Source: Elusimicrobiales bacterium | Lineage (GTDB): Bacteria; Elusimicrobiota; Elusimicrobia; Elusimicrobiales; Elusimicrobiaceae | DNA: 5,936 nt | Assembly: GCA_030540535.1 (NCBI GenBank) | Contig: JAUNWB010000094.1 | Span: 1-5,936 of the forward strand | Direction: 5' to 3' | Shown here: positions 5,896 to 5,936 of the stretch, piece after piece | Layout of the letters: the number at the start of each line of letters is the position of its first letter | Position numbering within the stretch: position 1 is the first letter of the stretch | Position numbers and translations under genes: made by a program | Notes under the pieces: model-generated | What the model was told of the DNA's origin: nothing | The model's database searches: none | What the model saw: only the letters and a program-made list of their open reading frames with translations

Positions 5896-5913
5896 GTCCC
5901 GTTAAAATGGGAC
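5896..5913. repeat. Compact hairpin, possible insertion-sequence end
   Basis: GTCCC (5896-5900) pairs with GGGAC (5909-5913). A G-T wobble and a T-A pair extend the stem to seven around the loop TAAA. No T tract follows, so it is a poor intrinsic terminator. TTAGTGTCCCGTTAAAATGG, starting at 5891, resembles what I recall of the ends of some Bacteroidota insertion sequences. An element may begin here and continue beyond the window. This rests on memory and no transposase is visible. Confidence 0.35.
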
Positions 5914-5936
5914 GAGTTAAATATTAATCAAAAAGC

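Noticed and set aside
1..5936. tRNA, rRNA, CRISPR array or riboswitch
   Set aside because: No cloverleaf, regularly spaced repeats or known conserved riboswitch core was seen on reading either strand. Covariance-model searches were not possible.

Overview
The window looks like a chromosomal stretch of a low-GC member of the Bacteroidota, most likely a Prevotella/Bacteroides-type gut or oral anaerobe. This rests on the AT-rich sequence, AT-rich leaders without Shine-Dalgarno sites, lipoproteins with an acidic stretch just after the lipidated cysteine (CSKDDDE, CSDDEE), and a BACON-like domain. I infer the lineage from these traits and have not tested it by search. All supported genes lie on the + strand.

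Layout. (1) Positions 1-559 hold the end of a reading frame that stops at a TGA (41-43), followed in the same frame by a 161-residue protein of unknown function with no signal peptide. The pair may be one gene broken by a nonsense codon. (2) Positions 560-704 are an intergenic leader with a strong hairpin (628-658). (3) Positions 705-4080 form a tight four-gene operon: an ECF-type sigma factor, a single-pass membrane protein in the anti-sigma position, a transmembrane Ser/Thr protein kinase, and a secreted protein with a helical N-terminal half and a BACON-like C-terminal domain. Gaps are 4, 4 and 23 nt, and a rho-independent terminator follows at 4107-4137. (4) Positions 4138-4449 are non-coding, with a degenerate coding-like remnant between two near-identical 14-bp direct repeats. 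(5) Positions 4450-5790 encode two surface-type lipoproteins. The second has a lipocalin-like domain, and both end in a similar Fn3-like beta domain. (6) Positions 5791-5936 are non-coding, with a long-loop inverted repeat and a compact hairpin that may be an insertion-sequence end.

How the genes may work together (inference). The operon resembles a cell-envelope signalling module. The secreted BACON protein and the periplasmic tails of the anti-sigma-like protein and kinase could sense an envelope or extracellular condition. The kinase acts in the cytoplasm, and the sigma factor redirects transcription. A motif GGTTACTTT followed about 15 bp later by TTAAT lies upstream of both the sigma gene and the first lipoprotein gene. 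This raises the testable idea that the lipoprotein pair is a target of the sigma factor.
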